From: Pseudomonas sp. JAI120
Lineage (GTDB): Bacteria > Pseudomonadota > Gammaproteobacteria > Pseudomonadales > Pseudomonadaceae
Assembly (NCBI RefSeq): GCF_014207255.1
Contig: NZ_JACHCZ010000002.1
Coordinates: 1,059,802 to 1,123,801 of the forward strand
Reading direction: 5' to 3'
DNA length: 64,000 nucleotides
Part shown: positions 1-9,145 of the stretch, in pieces
Numbering within the stretch: the first letter of the stretch is position 1
How the letters are laid out: the number at the start of each line of letters is the position of its first letter
Program-made: the position numbers and the translations under genes
The notes under the pieces: generated by a model
The model's input: the letters and a program-made list of their open reading frames with translations, nothing else
What the model was told of the DNA's origin: nothing
The model's database searches: none

Positions 1-54
1 GTTGTTCGCATCTTGCTGCTTTGCATGATTTTGACCACGTTTGTTCTCAGTTGA
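1..54 (+). CDS. C-terminal end of an ICE membrane protein (partial)
   Basis: Frame 1 is open from the window edge to a TGA at 52-54 and encodes a hydrophobic C-terminus (VVRILLLCMILTTFVLS). The next gene starts 18 bp downstream in the same direction. In PFGI-1-type elements the gene preceding the TIGR03745 family is a small inner-membrane protein of the PFL_4701 (TIGR03758) family, and the visible tail fits such a protein. With only 17 residues visible this is a positional inference. Confidence 0.45.
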   Translation, partial: VVRILLLCMILTTFVLS

Positions 55-72
55 CTTTATCGGAGATTCATC

Positions 73-411
73 ATGACCTCGCGCCTACGGCCACGCCGCT
101 TGCTGATCGGCATTCTTACGCTTCCACAGTTGGCCATGGCGGCACTGCCCCAGTCTCAACCCCCCACTCGCGGTGAAGGCTCCAACTTGATGCAGACGAT
201 GCAGAACTACGCCTTCGACGGATTTTCTCTGCTCGGTCTCATTGTCTGCGCCGTCATTTTCATTGGGGTCGCCTGGCACGCCTTTGGCACCTACCACGAA
301 ATCCAGCACGGCAAAAAGAAATGGATGGACCTCGGTGCAACAGCCGCTGTGGGTGTCGCCATCCTGGGTGTCGCCATTTTCCTGGTCACCAAGGCTACCA
401 ATATTCTTTAA
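73..411 (+). CDS. ICE pilin-like membrane protein, TIGR03745 (PFL_4702-type) family
   Basis: A 112-aa protein with an N-terminal signal peptide (basic MTSRLRPRR, hydrophobic core, AMA cleavage region near residue 24) followed by two hydrophobic segments at about residues 53-70 and 90-108. This is the layout of a VirB2/TraA-type pilin precursor, and it is the first of the F-order gene series here. An upstream GGAG (61-64) supports the ATG at 73. The next gene follows after 13 bp, so the two are probably co-transcribed. The pilin role is inferred from size, topology and position; the family assignment rests on recognition of the ICE gene order. Confidence 0.8.
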   Translation: MTSRLRPRRLLIGILTLPQLAMAALPQSQPPTRGEGSNLMQTMQNYAFDGFSLLGLIVCAVIFIGVAWHAFGTYHEIQHGKKKWMDLGATAAVGVAILGVAIFLVTKATNIL

Positions 412-424
412 CGAGCCTTAGGCC

Positions 425-805
425 ATGACAGAACTCTCTGACGATGGAACCCTGATATTCCTTCCAGTGCGGCTGAACAATCAGCCTGTCATCATGGGCG
501 GTCTAACCGCTGATGAGATGTGGGCAACACTGGGGATCAGTATCGCAGCCGGGCTGATCCTCGGCATTGCGGTGGCGATACTTACCCAGATATGGGCGCT
601 GATCATCGCCGCAGCCATGCTTTGTGCGGTTCTCGGGCTCACGCTTGCCAGCCGTTTCTTGCGCCGCTGGAAGCGCGGTCGACCTGACACATGGCTGTAC
701 CGCCAGATGCAGTTGAGCATCGCACGATATTTTCCGACCTGGAACAAAGTCCACCTAATCACACGTACTGGTGCATGGACCTGCCGAAGAACGGGGGTTC
801 AATGA
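425..805 (+). CDS. ICE conjugal transfer protein, TIGR03750 family (TraL/VirB3-like)
   Basis: A 126-aa inner-membrane protein. A short N-terminal part (LPVRLNNQPVIMGGLTADE) leads into a paired hydrophobic segment at about residues 33-78, followed by a basic cytoplasmic tail (FLRRWKRGRPDTW). VirB3/TraL proteins are short two-helix components of the mating channel that work with the VirB4/TraC ATPase. The stop TGA overlaps the ATG of the next gene (ATGA at 802-805), indicating translational coupling. Confidence 0.8.
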   Translation: MTELSDDGTLIFLPVRLNNQPVIMGGLTADEMWATLGISIAAGLILGIAVAILTQIWALIIAAAMLCAVLGLTLASRFLRRWKRGRPDTWLYRQMQLSIARYFPTWNKVHLITRTGAWTCRRTGVQ

Positions 806-1455
806 CTTATCGTAAAAAAGTTGATGCACAACTAGCACATATCAACAGCCTGCGCCTGGTGATAGGTCTGCTAATCATCCTAGGGATCTACATGGCCTAT
901 GGCTGGCAGAGCGCACCGCGCGACTTGACCATCCATGTGCCGCCAGACCTTCGTTCGGGTAGTACACGTCAGTGGTGGGATATTCCTCCAGAGTCTGTGT
1001 ATGCATTCGGACTGTACATATTCCAGCAGATGAACCGCTGGCCTGTGGACGGTGAAGTCGACTACCAGGACAACATCACCCGTCTGGGTAGTTACCTGAC
1101 GCCTAGCTGCAAAGCTTATCTGCAGAAGGATTTCGAGCTACGTCGCAACAGCGGCGAGCTGCGTAAACGTGAACGTGGTGTTTTTGAGATTCCGGGAAGA
1201 GGTATCGACGATAAGTCAGAGCAACATATCGAGCAGAACAGCATCAACGACTGGACCGTCAACCTGGATATCACTGCCGATGAGCATTACGGTGGAGAGC
1301 GAGTGAAAAGAGCACTGGCCCGCTACCCTCTGCACATCATTCGCTCGGATATCGATCCCGAAAAGAACCCCTTCGGCCTGGCTTGGGACTGCTACAGCGG
1401 TAACCCTCAACGCATTGAAGTCTCTGTCGAGCAAAATAAGGCAGGAGGCAAATGA
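802..1455 (+). CDS. ICE protein, PFL_4703 (TIGR03746) family, TraE/VirB8-like
   Basis: A 217-aa protein starting MTYRKKVDAQLAHINSLRLV, with one N-terminal transmembrane helix (about residues 17-35) and a soluble periplasmic remainder, the topology of VirB8/TraE scaffold proteins. I chose ATG 802, inside the ATGA overlap with the upstream stop, rather than the open frame extending to 691, because the upstream extension overlaps the TraL-like gene and lacks a ribosome-binding site. It sits between the TraL-like and TraK-like genes, as traE does in plasmid F. Confidence 0.8.
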   Translation: MTYRKKVDAQLAHINSLRLVIGLLIILGIYMAYGWQSAPRDLTIHVPPDLRSGSTRQWWDIPPESVYAFGLYIFQQMNRWPVDGEVDYQDNITRLGSYLTPSCKAYLQKDFELRRNSGELRKRERGVFEIPGRGIDDKSEQHIEQNSINDWTVNLDITADEHYGGERVKRALARYPLHIIRSDIDPEKNPFGLAWDCYSGNPQRIEVSVEQNKAGGK

Positions 1456-2354
1456 TGCGGCGCTACTTGCTGATTATCGGATTGCTCACACTCAACCTCT
1501 TCGGGATGGCCAACGCGGTTGAAATCCTTCGTTGGGACCGAATTCCGTTGGCACTTCCCTTGATCGTCGGACAGGAACGGATTGTCTTTGTCGACCAGAA
1601 TGTTCGAGTGGGTGTGCCTCGTAACCTGGTCGACAAGCTGCGCGTACAGAGCACCGGCGGCGCCCTCTATTTGTTGGCTAAAGAGCCCATTGAACCAAGC
1701 CGCTTGCAGCTGCAGAACATGAGCTCCGGCGAGATTATGCTCGTGGATATCATCGCAACCACCGGGCAACCAAATCAGGATGCATTCGAGCCGGCAAAAA
1801 TTGTTGCTGGCGAGAGCCCTTCAACACGATACGGGCAAGTCAACTCCAAACCTACGAGCAGCCATGCTTTGGCTCCCACGGCACAAGCCACCACACAGGA
1901 AGTAGAGGAAGCCACACCGGCGCCGCGCCGAGAAACGCCATTGCCAGTGGTCCTCACACGATATGCCGCCCAGATGTTGTACGCCCCTCTGCGCACTGTG
2001 GAACCGGTGGAAGGCATTGCCCAGGTGAATTTCAAGCGAGGTGTAGACCTCACCACGCTCCTGCCGACGTTAACGGTCGAAGCGTCTGCTCTGGGATCGT
2101 GGCGACTGGACGATTACTGGGTGACGGCGGTGAAGCTGCGCAACACGAGCGCTCAGCACCTTAGCTTGGACCCTCGGGATCTGATGGGCGATTTTGTAAG
2201 CGCTACCTTCCAGCATCCGTACCTGGGCGCCAAGGGTGATGCCAGCGATACCACAACGGTCTATCTGGTGACCCTTGGCCATGGTTTAGCCGAATCGTTA
2301 TTACCGGCGGCCGTCAGCCAGATCGATCCGAAGGGAGGTCGTAGTGAAGAGTAA
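1452..2354 (+). CDS. ICE protein, PFL_4704 (TIGR03749) family, TraK/VirB9-like
   Basis: A 300-aa secreted protein with a signal peptide (MMRRYLLIIGLLTLNLFGMANA) and a beta-rich body. A Pro/Thr-rich linker lies near residues 120-160. The C-terminal part contains charged beta-strand patterns such as DDYWVTAVKLRNTSAQHLSL, as in VirB9/TraK proteins of the outer-membrane core complex. The start ATG overlaps the previous stop (ATGATG/TGA). The 3' end overlaps the next gene by 11 bp, and the ribosome-binding site of that gene (GGAGG) is embedded here. Confidence 0.8.
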   Translation: MMRRYLLIIGLLTLNLFGMANAVEILRWDRIPLALPLIVGQERIVFVDQNVRVGVPRNLVDKLRVQSTGGALYLLAKEPIEPSRLQLQNMSSGEIMLVDIIATTGQPNQDAFEPAKIVAGESPSTRYGQVNSKPTSSHALAPTAQATTQEVEEATPAPRRETPLPVVLTRYAAQMLYAPLRTVEPVEGIAQVNFKRGVDLTTLLPTLTVEASALGSWRLDDYWVTAVKLRNTSAQHLSLDPRDLMGDFVSATFQHPYLGAKGDASDTTTVYLVTLGHGLAESLLPAAVSQIDPKGGRSEE

Positions 2355-3834
2355 TCCACTTGTTAAATACCTGATCATACCGTTCGCGATCCTGGCGATA
2401 TACGTAGTGGTCAAATCATTCAATCGCGGAAGTCCCGATCAACAGGTTCATGCACCGGACACGGTTGTACTTAGCACGGAAGAGGCTAAAAAGCTTGGGG
2501 TTGACGGAGATACACCCAGCGACACATTGCGCACTATTGTTGCGGAAAGCCGACAGCTCAAGGACCAGGTCTCCAATGCACTGAAGACCAATGATGAGCT
2601 CAAACAACAGAACATAGAGCTGCAAAAGCGCCTGCAGTCCATCGACCTCAACGTCGACAGCAAACTGCAAAGCGTTCAGCAAACGTTGAAGCAAGAGTCT
2701 CAACAACAGAGCCAAACAATCCTGGACACGCTGCAGCAGCAATACAACACCCTGAGCAGCAAATCAGGCAGTGGCAATCAGTCTGGATCTGATTTGCCAA
2801 TCGGCTTCGGCGTTCAGCCAGGGGATGGTCAAACGTTCAAAGACGCCCCCGGGCCGGACGTTGTATGGATAGAGCCGCAGGATGCGACTCCCGTCGACAT
2901 CAACGGCAAACCTATCGCTGCCGGCTCAAATCAAACAGCCAGTGGGTTCAACTTCCCGACTTCCTTTGGCGAGTCCATGGACCGGGGTCAAAATGCGCTT
3001 CGCACAGGAGCCCAAACCGTCACCAACGAAATTTCGCCGCAGGAGGCGCGCAAACAAGTGCGCAAAGTCTACACACTGCCGCAGAACTCGACATTGATGG
3101 GCTCAGTGGCCATGTCCGCGCTGATAGGCCGGGTTCCTATAGACGGCACGGTCAATGACCCCTACCCGTTCAAGGTCCTAATCGGACCAGACAATCTCAC
3201 GGCTAACGGGATCGACCTGCCCGACGTCGCCGGCGCGGTGGCCAGTGGAACAGCATCAGGTGATTGGACCCTATCCTGCGTACGCGGACAGATCAAAAGT
3301 CTGACCTTTGTTTTCAATGATGGCACTGTTCGCACGTTGCCACAGCCGCAGGAAGAAGCGAACGGCAATCAAAACAGTAACAACCAGAACAGTGGCAACC
3401 AGACAACTATCCAGGGTGGACTGGGCTGGATAAGCGATGCCTATGGCATTCCCTGCATCAGTGGTGATCGTAAAAGCAACGCCTCGCAATACATCGGATC
3501 CCAGGTACTCATCACTGCGGCCGGCGCCGGTGCGGCCTCCCTGATTAAATCAGATGGCAACAGCAGCTCGTTTATAAACCCGCAGTCCGGAACCATCGGT
3601 TCTGTCGGCGGTTCAGGCAGTGAGGCCATGGGCAAAATCATTGGCCAGGGCGTCAATGATGTCTCCAGTTGGGTAAACAAACTCTACGGGCAAGCCTTCG
3701 CTGCGGTGTACGTGCAGCCAGGCGCCAAGATCGCCGTACACCTGGACCAACAGCTGACCATCGACTACGAACTCAATGGCCGAAAGGTCGACTATCGCTC
3801 AGGAGCCCGTCATGCCTCGACTGCGCTTGACTAA
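2344..3834 (+). CDS. ICE protein, PFL_4705 (TIGR03752) family, TraB/VirB10-like
   Basis: A 496-aa protein starting at GTG 2344 behind a good GGAGG (2335-2339). There is an N-terminal membrane anchor (LVKYLIIPFAILAIYVVVK), then a predicted coiled coil (about residues 60-140, Gln/Leu-rich), a Gly/Asn-rich linker and a C-terminal beta domain. This is the VirB10/TraB plan, a trans-envelope scaffold linking inner and outer membranes. An Asn/Gln-rich stretch (NGNQNSNNQNSGNQ) near residue 340 is low-complexity. It overlaps the lipoprotein gene that follows by 23 bp. Confidence 0.82.
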   Translation: MKSNPLVKYLIIPFAILAIYVVVKSFNRGSPDQQVHAPDTVVLSTEEAKKLGVDGDTPSDTLRTIVAESRQLKDQVSNALKTNDELKQQNIELQKRLQSIDLNVDSKLQSVQQTLKQESQQQSQTILDTLQQQYNTLSSKSGSGNQSGSDLPIGFGVQPGDGQTFKDAPGPDVVWIEPQDATPVDINGKPIAAGSNQTASGFNFPTSFGESMDRGQNALRTGAQTVTNEISPQEARKQVRKVYTLPQNSTLMGSVAMSALIGRVPIDGTVNDPYPFKVLIGPDNLTANGIDLPDVAGAVASGTASGDWTLSCVRGQIKSLTFVFNDGTVRTLPQPQEEANGNQNSNNQNSGNQTTIQGGLGWISDAYGIPCISGDRKSNASQYIGSQVLITAAGAGAASLIKSDGNSSSFINPQSGTIGSVGGSGSEAMGKIIGQGVNDVSSWVNKLYGQAFAAVYVQPGAKIAVHLDQQLTIDYELNGRKVDYRSGARHASTALD

Positions 3835-4249
3835 CCACGCCTTGAAAATTGGCACCTACCTGGTGATCGCACTGCTCGGGTCTGGCTGCGCCACCAGCAA
3901 GGACGAACTGCTCCCCCACGGCGACAGCAATATGATGGACGTGTGGAATCAGGGATCCAGTGGTTCAAGCAGCGCAAGTAGCCGCCAATTGCTCGATGCC
4001 CGCCAAGACCTGCGTAGACCGTTGCAAACAAATCAGGCGGAACTGGACGAAAATGCAAAATTTACGCGCACTGCTCAAAACGAGATCTACAGCCAGTTTA
4101 AGCGCCTGCCCAATCCGGACCTGGTGATGTACGTGTTTCCTCACCTGGCGGGCTCTGATCCAGCTCCAATCCCAGGCTACACCACGGTATTTCCGCTGTA
4201 TCAGCGCGTTCAGTACGCCATGCCCGGTGAACGCACGGAGGCATATTGA
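3812..4249 (+). CDS. ICE lipoprotein, TIGR03751 family (TraV/VirB7-like)
   Basis: A 145-aa protein with an N-terminal signal ending in a lipobox-like LLGSGC, with the acylated Cys at residue 26. The -3 residue is Gly rather than the usual Leu, so the box is slightly atypical. I chose ATG 3812, behind AGGAG at 3801-3805, rather than the in-frame ATG at 3776, because the former places the signal peptide at the N-terminus. TraV/VirB7 lipoproteins anchor the core complex in the outer membrane. The stop overlaps the ATG of the ATPase gene (TGATG). Confidence 0.78.
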   Translation: MPRLRLTNHALKIGTYLVIALLGSGCATSKDELLPHGDSNMMDVWNQGSSGSSSASSRQLLDARQDLRRPLQTNQAELDENAKFTRTAQNEIYSQFKRLPNPDLVMYVFPHLAGSDPAPIPGYTTVFPLYQRVQYAMPGERTEAY

Positions 4250-7212
4250 TGGGCCTTTTTGAACGACTCAAAGCACGGCGGACATCCGACCGCGTCGAAC
4301 CTGACCTCTCAGCCAGTGGGACCGAGTCTATCGACGCGCAGCCATCAGCAACCGTGACTTTTGAGGCTGCGACTGAGCGTTATCACGAGCGCCTCGCAGC
4401 CATGGGCATTCCATCACCGAGCGATTGGCGTAATCCCCAGAAAAAGCCAGCGACAACTGCTGACGTCGACCGCTTGTATGACGTCAACCCGTCGTTCGTG
4501 GACCTTCTGCCCTGGGTAGACTACCTGCCGGGGGAAAAAGCGATGCTGCTGGAAGACGGCGTCTCTCGCGCTGCTTTTTTCGAGCTGATTCCAATTGGCA
4601 CTGAAGGTCGAGATCCCGAATGGTTGCGCAAAGCCCGGGATGCTCTGGAAAACGCGCTGCAGGATTCGTTTGACGAACTTGAAACCTCCCCATGGATCGT
4701 TCAGTTGTACGCCCAGGATGAAACCAGTTGGGATGACTACCTGCAGCAGTTGCACGATTACATTCAGCCTCGCGCGCAGGAGAGTGCCTTCACCGAGCTT
4801 TATTTGCAGTTGATGAAGCAGCACCTGGAAGCTATTTCCAAGCCTGGCGGGCTGTTTGAAGATACCAAGGTCAGCCAATTGCCTTGGAGGGGCCAGCAAC
4901 GGCGAGTCCGTCTAGTGGTGTACCGACGCACCCAGGGCGCGCAGGCGGACGTTCGCGGTCAAGCCCCTGGCCCTTACCTGAAAATCATCTGCGATCGCTT
5001 GGTGGGGGGCTTGGCGAACGCCGGCATAAAAACCCATCGTATGGATGGCCACGCCATCCGCCACTGGTTAATTCATTGGTTCAACCCACGCCCAGATCAT
5101 CTTGGCCCAGCCGATGCTGATATTCGACGCTTCTATGAACTGGTATGCAAACAGGCCCCTTCCTCGGAGGAAGGTGATTTACCGCTAGCCAGCGGTACAG
5201 ACTTTTCGCAAAACCTGTGTTACCGCGAACCGCTGTCGGACATCGAAAAAGGCCTGTGGTATTTCGACGGTCTTCCCCACCGCGTGGTGATGCTCGATCG
5301 TCTGCGCGAAGCTCCAAAGACTGGACATCTAACAGGCGAAACCCGCAAGGGCGGCGATGCACTTAATGCGCTGTTCGACAAAATGCCAGAGGACACCACT
5401 CTCTGTATCACCCTCGTCATCACACCGCAGGACATCCTCGAAGGGCATCTGGAACAGCTCTCACGCAAGGCCGTCGGAGATACCCAAGCGTCGATCCTGA
5501 CGCGCGAGGATGTCGCCACAGCCCGCCAATTGCTTGGCCGTAAGCACAAGCTTTACCGAGGTAGCGTAGCGTTTTACTTGCGAGGGAAAGACGACGCGCA
5601 GTTACAGGAACGCAGTTTGCAACTCAGCAGTGCATTACTGGGCGCTGGCATGGAGCCCGTGGAACCTCGGGATGAAGTTGCACCGCTCAACTCATACCTA
5701 AGATGGCTGCCTGGCAACTTCGACCCCAACGCGCGAAGGGCATTGGAATGGTACGCGCAACTGATGTTCGCTCAGCATATTGCGAACCTGGCCCCTGTCT
5801 GGGGAAGGTCGACCGGAACCGGACATCCAGGTATCACACTGTTTAACCGTGGGGGAGCACCAATTACCTTCGATCCACTGAACAAGCTGGACCGTCAGAT
5901 GAACGCGCACCTTTTCATCTTCGGTCCGACAGGGTCGGGAAAATCGGCGACCGCGACGAACATCCTCAGTCAGGTAATTGCCATCTATCGGCCTCGCCTG
6001 TTCATCGTGGAAGCCGGCAATAGCTTTGGCTTGCTCGGTGATTTCGCCAGGAAGCTGGATCTGACAGTTAACCGCGTTCGGCTGGCCCCCGGCTCAGGCG
6101 TCAGCCTGGCGCCCTTCGCGGATGCAGTGAAACTTATCGAACCAGACCAAAACGTGAAAGTTCTGCAGGCTGATGATCTTGAAGCCTCTGATCAACACCT
6201 GGCCAGCCAGACCGAGGACGAACAACGCGACATCCTGGGTGAAATGGAGATTACAGCCAGGCTGATGATCACTGGCGGGGAAGAAAAAGAAGATGCGCGC
6301 CTTACCCGAGCAGATCGAAGCGCCATCCGCCAATGCATTCTCAATGCAGCACAGAAATGTGTAGCGGAACAACGCATTGTGCTTCCCGAAGACATCCGTG
6401 AGGCACTGCGAGAGATGGGGCAAGAGCCGGGTATCCCAGCTGCTCGAAGCTCACGTTTCCAGGAAATGGCGGAAGCATTGTCAATGTTCTGCATGGGTAC
6501 TGAAGGCGAGATGTTCAACCGCCCTGGTACGCCATGGCCTGAAGCTGACATCACCATTGTGGACCTGGCCACGTATGCCCGAGAAGGCTACAGCGCACAG
6601 ATGGCCATCGCCTATATCTCATTGCTAAACAGCGTCAACAACATCGCAGAGCGGGATCAATTCAAAGGCCGCCCCCTGATCTTCTTCACCGACGAAGGCC
6701 ACATTCAGTTGAAGGTGCCACTGCTGTCGCCCTACTCCGTCAAGATCACCAAGATGTGGCGAAAGCTCGGCGCCTGGTTCTGGATGGCGACCCAAAACGT
6801 CGACGATGTTCCACCCGAGGCATCGGCTTTGCTGAATATGATCGAGTGGTGGATGTGCTTGAACATGCCGCCGGATGAAGTGGAAAAGATCGCCCGTTTT
6901 CGTGAACTGACTCCAGCACAGAAGTCGATGATGCTGTCAGCGCGCAAAGAAAGCGGGAAATTCACCGAAGGCGTGGTGCTATCCAAAAGCATGGAAATGT
7001 TGTTCCGGGCGGTGCCCCCCAGTTTATACCTGGCCCTGGCCATGACAGAGCCAGAGGAGAAAAAACAACGCTTCGACATCATGCAAGCCAAAGGCTGCAA
7101 CGAACTTGATGCCGCCATTGAGGTCGCAGCGGCGCTGGACCGTCATCGCGGTATCGAACCGAAAATCATCAATTTCCCCGAGCAAGCCACGGCCTTGGAG
7201 CGCCAAGCATGA
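4249..7212 (+). CDS. ICE conjugative transfer ATPase, TIGR03744 (PFL_4706) family, TraC/VirB4-like
   Basis: A 987-aa cytoplasmic ATPase that powers assembly of the mating channel and pilus. The Walker A motif GPTGSGKS lies near residue 560 and the Walker B region (IFFTDEGH) near residue 812, followed by a TQNVDD motif, as in VirB4/TraC proteins. I start at ATG 4249 (behind GGAGG, overlapping the previous stop) rather than the TTG one codon earlier. The C-terminus overlaps the next gene by 4 bp. The length matches the ICE subfamily, which is longer than F TraC. It is intact. Confidence 0.92.
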   Translation: MGLFERLKARRTSDRVEPDLSASGTESIDAQPSATVTFEAATERYHERLAAMGIPSPSDWRNPQKKPATTADVDRLYDVNPSFVDLLPWVDYLPGEKAMLLEDGVSRAAFFELIPIGTEGRDPEWLRKARDALENALQDSFDELETSPWIVQLYAQDETSWDDYLQQLHDYIQPRAQESAFTELYLQLMKQHLEAISKPGGLFEDTKVSQLPWRGQQRRVRLVVYRRTQGAQADVRGQAPGPYLKIICDRLVGGLANAGIKTHRMDGHAIRHWLIHWFNPRPDHLGPADADIRRFYELVCKQAPSSEEGDLPLASGTDFSQNLCYREPLSDIEKGLWYFDGLPHRVVMLDRLREAPKTGHLTGETRKGGDALNALFDKMPEDTTLCITLVITPQDILEGHLEQLSRKAVGDTQASILTREDVATARQLLGRKHKLYRGSVAFYLRGKDDAQLQERSLQLSSALLGAGMEPVEPRDEVAPLNSYLRWLPGNFDPNARRALEWYAQLMFAQHIANLAPVWGRSTGTGHPGITLFNRGGAPITFDPLNKLDRQMNAHLFIFGPTGSGKSATATNILSQVIAIYRPRLFIVEAGNSFGLLGDFARKLDLTVNRVRLAPGSGVSLAPFADAVKLIEPDQNVKVLQADDLEASDQHLASQTEDEQRDILGEMEITARLMITGGEEKEDARLTRADRSAIRQCILNAAQKCVAEQRIVLPEDIREALREMGQEPGIPAARSSRFQEMAEALSMFCMGTEGEMFNRPGTPWPEADITIVDLATYAREGYSAQMAIAYISLLNSVNNIAERDQFKGRPLIFFTDEGHIQLKVPLLSPYSVKITKMWRKLGAWFWMATQNVDDVPPEASALLNMIEWWMCLNMPPDEVEKIARFRELTPAQKSMMLSARKESGKFTEGVVLSKSMEMLFRAVPPSLYLALAMTEPEEKKQRFDIMQAKGCNELDAAIEVAAALDRHRGIEPKIINFPEQATALERQA

Positions 7213-7505
7213 GAGCATTAGATTCCCTGACCCAGAACCTGATTGAAAGTCTGATCCACCTACTTGAACAGCCGGGAGAGGAAACCCTTCACACCCTTGA
7301 AGTGTGCGCCCCAGTATTGATAGAGCAACTTCAACAGGTCGTGATACGAGCGGTGGATCGTCGTGACGTCGAGTCCCAGCTTCAAATGGTGTTAGCCGAC
7401 TGGCTTAGGAAGCACCCGCAACCCGAGAGCGCTGAGAGCGCGCTTCTTGAGGCCTTGCGAAAACAAGCGCTTCTCTCATCGAAGTCAGCGGAGGTTCGGG
7501 CATGA
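7209..7505 (+). CDS. Conserved ICE small protein, function unknown
   Basis: A 98-aa acidic, predicted all-helical protein without signal peptide or membrane helix. It overlaps the ATPase gene by ATGA at the 5' end and the thioredoxin-fold gene by ATGA at the 3' end, so it is clearly a translated member of the operon. I do not recognise a domain. Its place between the TraC-like and DsbA/G-like genes suggests an accessory role in transfer, but nothing in the sequence shows what that is. Confidence 0.75.
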   Translation: MRALDSLTQNLIESLIHLLEQPGEETLHTLEVCAPVLIEQLQQVVIRAVDRRDVESQLQMVLADWLRKHPQPESAESALLEALRKQALLSSKSAEVRA

Positions 7506-8149
7506 CACGCCTGCGCAAACGCTGGATTATTCTAGGTTGTTTTTTTGCAGGCCTCTCGCTGGCCAGTCTTACCCTTGTTCTAAACGAGATAAAAACACCT
7601 ATACACACAGGGCCTTGGCTATACGGCTCACCCGATGCGCGTTGGACTGTGACAGAGTTTGCCGACCTGGAATGCCCCTACTGCAAGACATATACGCCGA
7701 GACTGAAGGCATGGGTCCTGCAACAAAAGGACGTAAACCTACAGTGGCACCATCTGCCACTGGCTTTCCACGGTGCGGCAGCGGTAAATGAGGCAAGGCT
7801 CTCTGAATGCGCCGGAAAGCTAGGTGGTGCAACTGCCTTCTGGCAAACCATCGACCAGATCTTTGACCGCACCGGCAGCAACGGTCAGGGGTTCACTGAT
7901 CATCTGGATGTCGACGGAATTGATCACCTAGGCCTGATGGCCTGTGCGGTGAATGACAAACAGATCGCCATGAACATTATCCAACAAGCAAAAGATGCAA
8001 GCAGAGCTGGAATCACCGCAACTCCCACTTTGATAATTAAAGACAACATGACGGGTAGAACAATAAAACTTGAAGGCCCCGCCGATAGTGTGACTTTACT
8101 CTCGGCCATTGATTGGTTAGCTCAAAAAAAGGAGCAACAGCTCCCCTGA
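7502..8149 (+). CDS. DsbA/DsbG-like thiol:disulfide oxidoreductase of the ICE
   Basis: A 215-aa protein with an N-terminal signal anchor (residues 8-28) and a thioredoxin fold. The redox motif C58-P-Y-C61 follows EFADLE, and a TPTL cis-proline loop lies near residue 175. Such periplasmic oxidoreductases assist folding of cysteine-rich TraU/TraN/TraH-like proteins, whose relatives are encoded just downstream. It is the last gene before the collinear operon is interrupted by the antisense insert at 8332-9110. Confidence 0.85.
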   Translation: MTRLRKRWIILGCFFAGLSLASLTLVLNEIKTPIHTGPWLYGSPDARWTVTEFADLECPYCKTYTPRLKAWVLQQKDVNLQWHHLPLAFHGAAAVNEARLSECAGKLGGATAFWQTIDQIFDRTGSNGQGFTDHLDVDGIDHLGLMACAVNDKQIAMNIIQQAKDASRAGITATPTLIIKDNMTGRTIKLEGPADSVTLLSAIDWLAQKKEQQLP

Positions 8150-8331
8150 AAAGTCGACCGTTGAATCAAGCAGCTTTGCGCTAGCCGCCGACAGAAATCC
8201 TATCAATGAGCCATGTCGCGCAGAGGAAGGCAGTACTGTCCCATACGTACAATGGGAAGAGGGGTAAGATTTAACCGGGCAAAGCAGTTATTGCTGCGCG
8301 CCCGATTCACAAATAGGCGCTGAATATAAGC

Positions 8332-8937
8332 CTAAACCTGGAAAAGCGAGCCATCAGCGTTTCTAGGAAGGAAATAGCCCTTGATGCAAGACATACGACG
8401 TATGCAGAGTTGCACATGTGTCTGCTTGCGGAAGAAAGTGCCTGGGTATAGCTCTGGCCCCTCCAAGAAGGGAGAGCGGATCGAGTCATAATCTGGCAGC
8501 CCTACAGCATCTCGAGCTTGATGAAGGGTCTGGAACACTGCGCAATCGAGATGACGCCTAAGGTTGTCATGATCACCATGAAACCCGGGGACGTTCGTCG
8601 GTATTTCCTCGGAGGAAGCGACCAGGATGTCGTAAGCGCCTCGCAGTTCCTCGAGCGCACCTTCATCTGTCAGATTTAGGCATAAGCCCAAATCTATTAC
8701 AGCACCTACGACAAATGGATCTTTTATCGCTCCCTTTCCGCGCTTGGAATGCTTTCTGATATGTTCGGCATAGCTCAACGCACGCTCTGGGCTGTTTTCC
8801 CAGAAATACGCACCTTCTCCCAACCAATCATAATCATTAACGCTGTGCGCTACATGCTCACCAGCGAGAACAGCTTCCCCGATTTTGCGATCACATCCGT
8901 GAAAGCCCAGAACAAATGAAGGGAGCTGTTGATACAT
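8332..8937 (-). CDS. Probable ADP-ribosyltransferase-fold protein (toxin or defence effector candidate)
   Basis: A 201-aa soluble protein transcribed against the transfer operon. Three segments resemble the core of PARP-like ADP-ribosyltransferases: FHGCD with His13 (strand 1, NAD binding), WLGEGAYFWE with Tyr44 (compare GKGIYF in PARPs) and THVQLCIR with Gln176 in the third catalytic position, giving a possible H-Y-Q triad. This is motif reading, not a search result. The ATG overlaps the stop of the upstream 57-aa gene (TGATG), so the two form a coupled pair, as in many toxin-antitoxin modules. Target and activity are unknown. The pair lies where ICEs of this family often accept cargo. Confidence 0.6.
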   Translation of the reverse strand: MYQQLPSFVLGFHGCDRKIGEAVLAGEHVAHSVNDYDWLGEGAYFWENSPERALSYAEHIRKHSKRGKGAIKDPFVVGAVIDLGLCLNLTDEGALEELRGAYDILVASSEEIPTNVPGFHGDHDNLRRHLDCAVFQTLHQARDAVGLPDYDSIRSPFLEGPELYPGTFFRKQTHVQLCIRRMSCIKGYFLPRNADGSLFQV

Positions 8938-9110
8938 CAGCGATATGCGGCTTTGAGATGGCCTTTGACGTTATAAACGCCAGTTTTTACGCGAAAAGCC
9001 TTGGCTTCAGCGGGATCCCCAGCAAGAATCAAAGCCAACTGACGAAAGCGCTCAGCAGCTTCGATATGCGGGTTGTCAGTCTTGCTGACCTTTTTGGCCT
9101 TTGCAATCAT
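8937..9110 (-). CDS. Small 57-aa protein coupled to the ADP-ribosyltransferase-like gene
   Basis: The reading frame from ATG 9110 to TGA 8937 encodes a 57-aa basic protein beginning MIAKAKKVSKTDNPHIEAAE and ending GHLKAAYR. It has an excellent ribosome-binding site (AAGGAGG at 9113-9119, 5 nt spacing), and its stop overlaps the start of the downstream gene, so translation is well supported despite the small size. The Lys-rich start and helical, Ala-rich middle are compatible with a DNA- or protein-binding antitoxin or immunity protein, but no family is recognised. Confidence 0.65.
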   Translation of the reverse strand: MIAKAKKVSKTDNPHIEAAERFRQLALILAGDPAEAKAFRVKTGVYNVKGHLKAAYR

Positions 9111-9145
9111 GTCGACCTCCTTGAGGCATAGGCGGGTGTACGCTC